A DNA stretch of 64,000 nucleotides from an uncultured Ruminococcus sp. (lineage in GTDB: Bacteria > Bacillota > Clostridia > Oscillospirales > Ruminococcaceae). The stretch covers positions 128,770 to 192,769 of the forward strand of contig CAJTYV010000005.1 of NCBI GenBank assembly GCA_910584195.1. Direction: 5' to 3'. The notes under the pieces are model-generated. The model had not been told where the DNA came from and ran no database searches. It worked only from the letters and a program-made list of their open reading frames with translations. Below are positions 62,291 through 64,000 of this stretch, one piece after another. Each line of letters begins with the position of its first letter. Within the stretch, counting starts at the first letter, position 1. The translations under genes were made by a program, and so were the position numbers.

Positions 62291-62319
62291 ATTTTACACT
62301 AAAATCCTTATGATGTAAA
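62291..62319 (-). promoter_or_regulatory. Candidate promoter of pyrH
   Basis: Minus strand: TTTACA (62314-62319), 17-bp spacer, TAAAAT (62291-62296). A second -35-like TTGACA lies near 62380 (spacing 16 to TATGTA). The rest of the 322-bp gap up to the tRNAs is AT-rich without a gene. Confidence 0.55.
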
Positions 62320-62455
62320 GTGTATTTTTCAAAATAAATATAATTTTATATTTTTTACATATTAACATATAAGCTTTTGTCAATATTTTTTGCTATTTGT
62401 TTGTTTTCAACAAAAATGTTGAAAGATATTTGTCTGTTATTAATTTGAAAAGTTC

Positions 62456-62484
62456 TTGACATTTTTATTTTATCGTGGTATAAT
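62456..62484 (+). promoter_or_regulatory. Promoter of the tRNA-Ser pair
   Basis: TTGACA (62456-62461), 17-bp spacer, TATAAT (62479-62484), full consensus. Confidence 0.85.
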
Positions 62485-62534
62485 AATAAAGCTGAAACGT
62501 GAGTGATTTTAAACTTTATGTTCAGTATGATTAT

Positions 62535-62623
62535 GGAGAGGTATCGAAGCGGTCATAACGAGGCGGTCTTGAAAACCGTTTGACTTAACGGTCACGTGGG
62601 TTCGAATCCCACCCTCTCCGCCA
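62535..62623 (+). tRNA. tRNA-Ser(TGA)
   Basis: 89 nt with acceptor GGAGAGG/CCTCTCC, G-CCA encoded, anticodon loop CTTGAAA (anticodon TGA, reads TCA), long variable arm and GGTTCGAATCC T-arm. Confidence 0.96.
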
Positions 62624-62650
62624 ATTTATTTTTATAATGAATATTAGATT

Positions 62651-62740
62651 GCGGATTTACCCAAGTGGTGAAGGGGCTCCCCTGCTAAGGGAGTAGGTCG
62701 GGAAACCGGCGCGAGAGTTCAAATCTCTCAATCCGCGCCA
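62651..62740 (+). tRNA. tRNA-Ser(GCT)
   Basis: 90 nt with acceptor GCGGATT/AATCCGC, G-CCA encoded, anticodon loop CTGCTAA (anticodon GCT, reads AGC/AGT), long variable arm and a GTTCAAATC T-arm. Confidence 0.96.
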
Positions 62741-62774
62741 AACCTTATAGAATAAATTTCTATAAGGTTTTTAT
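62741..62774 (+). terminator. Terminator of the tRNA-Ser pair
   Basis: AACCTTATAGA / TCTATAAGGTT, 11-bp stem right after the CCA end, followed by TTTTATTTAT. Confidence 0.85.
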
Positions 62775-62890
62775 TTATATTTATTGAATTATACTATTAA
62801 ACACTGTATTACACATTGAACTAATCTTATTTTTATCTGTAAGCAGTTTACGAGAGTTCCATTATTGCGAGCTACTCTCGATAAGTTTAT

Positions 62891-62935
62891 AAAAATCCCG
62901 TCAAAGCCACAAAATAAGACTTTGACGGGACTTTT
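62891..62935. terminator. Terminator of the dockerin gene (bidirectional shape)
   Basis: TCCCGTCAAAG (62896-62906) pairs with CTTTGACGGGA (62920-62930); T runs flank both sides. It lies 32 bases after the minus-strand dockerin gene. Confidence 0.85.
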
Positions 62936-62966
62936 AAATTATTACAAACTTCTTATGTACGCTAAA

Positions 62967-63602
62967 TTAAAAATGCGTTATAATACCCAAAACGTAATTT
63001 TGAATAATCTTTGCATCTTGAGTGGTAACTATGCCATCGCCATCAGCATCAGCTGCACGTTCGTCAAGACTGCTATATTTATTTGGATTAGCCAAAAATT
63101 GTTGAATATAAATAGCATCAGCAAGATTAATTTCACCGTCGTTGTTGGAATCTCCAACCAAAACATAATCATGAGTAACCGAAAACGGATTCAGTGTTGC
63201 TCCGCTTGCGTTTTTTGCAACAGGCATTGTATAACTGATCTCATCGAAGATACTTGTTACCGACATTGGCGCGAGCAGCTTTGTTGTAGCCGCAGTTCCT
63301 GTCCGACCTATAGCCGCGCCGTTGTAATTTGTCTGAATCTTGCTGCTTAAGTTGTAATGAATCGAGTTGAAATTTCCTTTTTCGCAAAGATTCGTTTTCA
63401 TGCTTGGCTCGGCTTTTATATTGGAATTATAGCTTATCGAAAAGTCAAAATAAGCCACCGAGGGATTGGTTACTTCATGATAAAGACGAAACGTCTGGTA
63501 TTGCTCCGTTTCGGCAGCTTCGGCTGTGATTCCGTTAATCATCGGCACAGCGCACATTACAGCCGCCGCAATTGCCGATAAGGTCTTTTTAAATTTACGC
63601 AT
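62967..63602 (-). CDS. Secreted dockerin-bearing protein of unknown function
   Basis: 211 residues: signal peptide (cleavage about TAEAAE, residue 30), a beta-rich domain of about 110 residues with no recognised catalytic motif, then a type I dockerin with two calcium loops (DSNNDGEINLAD and DADGDGIVTTQD) each followed by an amphipathic helix. Such a protein would bind a cohesin on a scaffoldin at the cell surface. The ATG at 63602 follows AAAGGA by 10 bases. It stands alone with its own terminator; no cohesin gene is in the window. Confidence 0.85.
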   Translation of the reverse strand: MRKFKKTLSAIAAAVMCAVPMINGITAEAAETEQYQTFRLYHEVTNPSVAYFDFSISYNSNIKAEPSMKTNLCEKGNFNSIHYNLSSKIQTNYNGAAIGRTGTAATTKLLAPMSVTSIFDEISYTMPVAKNASGATLNPFSVTHDYVLVGDSNNDGEINLADAIYIQQFLANPNKYSSLDERAADADGDGIVTTQDAKIIQNYVLGIITHF

Positions 63603-63728
63603 ATTAAACATCCTTTCAAATAAAATTAGCATTACTGCAAATATATTGTATCACATTATGAATATTTTGTCAATGGATTACATAAAATTTATTCATTTAG
63701 TTAGAAAAACTGTGTTCAATTAATATGT

Positions 63729-63950
63729 TTATCCCATTATTTCAAACTCAAATTCGAGAGCATATTCTTTTTGTAACGCTGTAGATAGTCGTAACCGTTT
63801 CATCACCGTAACGATTTCATAATAATGACTCGATTTTATTATGAATTTCCGCGTAGACATTTAGGCGGTTATCAGGAAGTTTGCAGACTTTTCTACGTTG
63901 ATCCCTCCTGTAACCGTTATCATGTCTCCGAGTTCAAGCACAGGATCTAT
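63729..63950 (-). pseudogene. Possible degenerate coding remnant
   Basis: On the minus strand one frame reads LHKALNIDPVLELGDMITV and about 15 further residues to a TAA (63861-63863), then continues for 43 residues to another TAA (63729-63731). LELGDMITV resembles a motif seen in some phage tail-associated proteins. There is no start or ribosome site, and a frameshift would be needed upstream. Weak evidence; nothing else is seen from 63633 to 64000. Confidence 0.2.
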
Positions 63951-64000
63951 GTTTAACGCTTTGTGCAGCTATCTGATGTAAATTCTTTAAGCAAATTCGA

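Noticed and set aside
1..64000. CRISPR arrays, rRNA operons, prophage or complete insertion sequences
   Set aside because: No regularly spaced repeats, rRNA sequence, integrase, capsid or transposase genes were seen on either strand.

Overview
This is a low-GC Gram-positive (Firmicutes/Clostridia) chromosome segment, most like a Ruminococcus-type member of the Oscillospiraceae. The evidence is two DNA polymerase III alpha subunits (dnaE and polC), HisZ with a short HisG, NrdD/NrdG anaerobic ribonucleotide reductase, a Phe T-box, the hprK-murB-rapZ-whiA cluster, and two secreted proteins with type I dockerin repeats. A dockerin suggests a cellulosome- or amylosome-type organism. No rRNA, CRISPR array, prophage or complete insertion sequence was seen. 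All three tRNA genes are serine tRNAs.

Layout. 1-700: start of pheS behind a T-box leader (minus). 743-3840: plus-strand operon of a two-helix membrane protein, NnrD/NnrE and a lipoprotein, headed by a hairpin whose loop can pair with the first Shine-Dalgarno. 4096-8428 (minus): surface redox locus of a sortase-anchored Tp47-like protein, a ferric-reductase-like/FMN-binding membrane protein whose C-terminus is interrupted by two in-frame TAG codons, ApbE and a Gx/EetB-like protein. 8780-9500: probable 6S RNA and a DUF1292 protein. 9546-12459: nrdDG with an NrdR-box-like site. 12586-15928: SGNH-like protein, an HxlR regulator divergent from a metallo-beta-lactamase-fold gene, and an acetyltransferase. 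16030-17840: tRNA-Ser, smpB, GDSL lipoprotein. 17853-19524: a radical SAM/SPASM enzyme paired with a secreted dockerin protein carrying three YGPP motifs. 19592-19751: a MITE-like element.

19839-38802 (minus): uvrA, uvrB, galE, pfkA, dnaE, whiA, rapZ, murB, hprK, a DUF4015 glycosidase-like protein, an Rnf-like membrane trio (A, E, D) that has lost most expected cofactor ligands, and rpe. 38892-41650 (plus): rpsO-pnp. 41707-51551 (minus): a thioesterase and a complete his operon (hisZ-G-D-C-B-H-A-F-I-E) with three non-his genes inserted. 51553-62319 (minus): pyrH-frr-uppS-cdsA-dxr-rseP-ispG-polC. 62456-62774: two tRNA-Ser genes. 62891-63602: a second dockerin protein, then a degenerate remnant at the right edge.

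The most interesting parts are the YGPP/dockerin plus radical SAM pair, the ApbE target gene with two TAG codons in an otherwise intact FMN-binding domain, and the Rnf-like trio without its usual cysteines or flavinylation motif. Many promoters here fit TTGAYW-N17-TATAAT very well, so transcription units could be drawn with some confidence.
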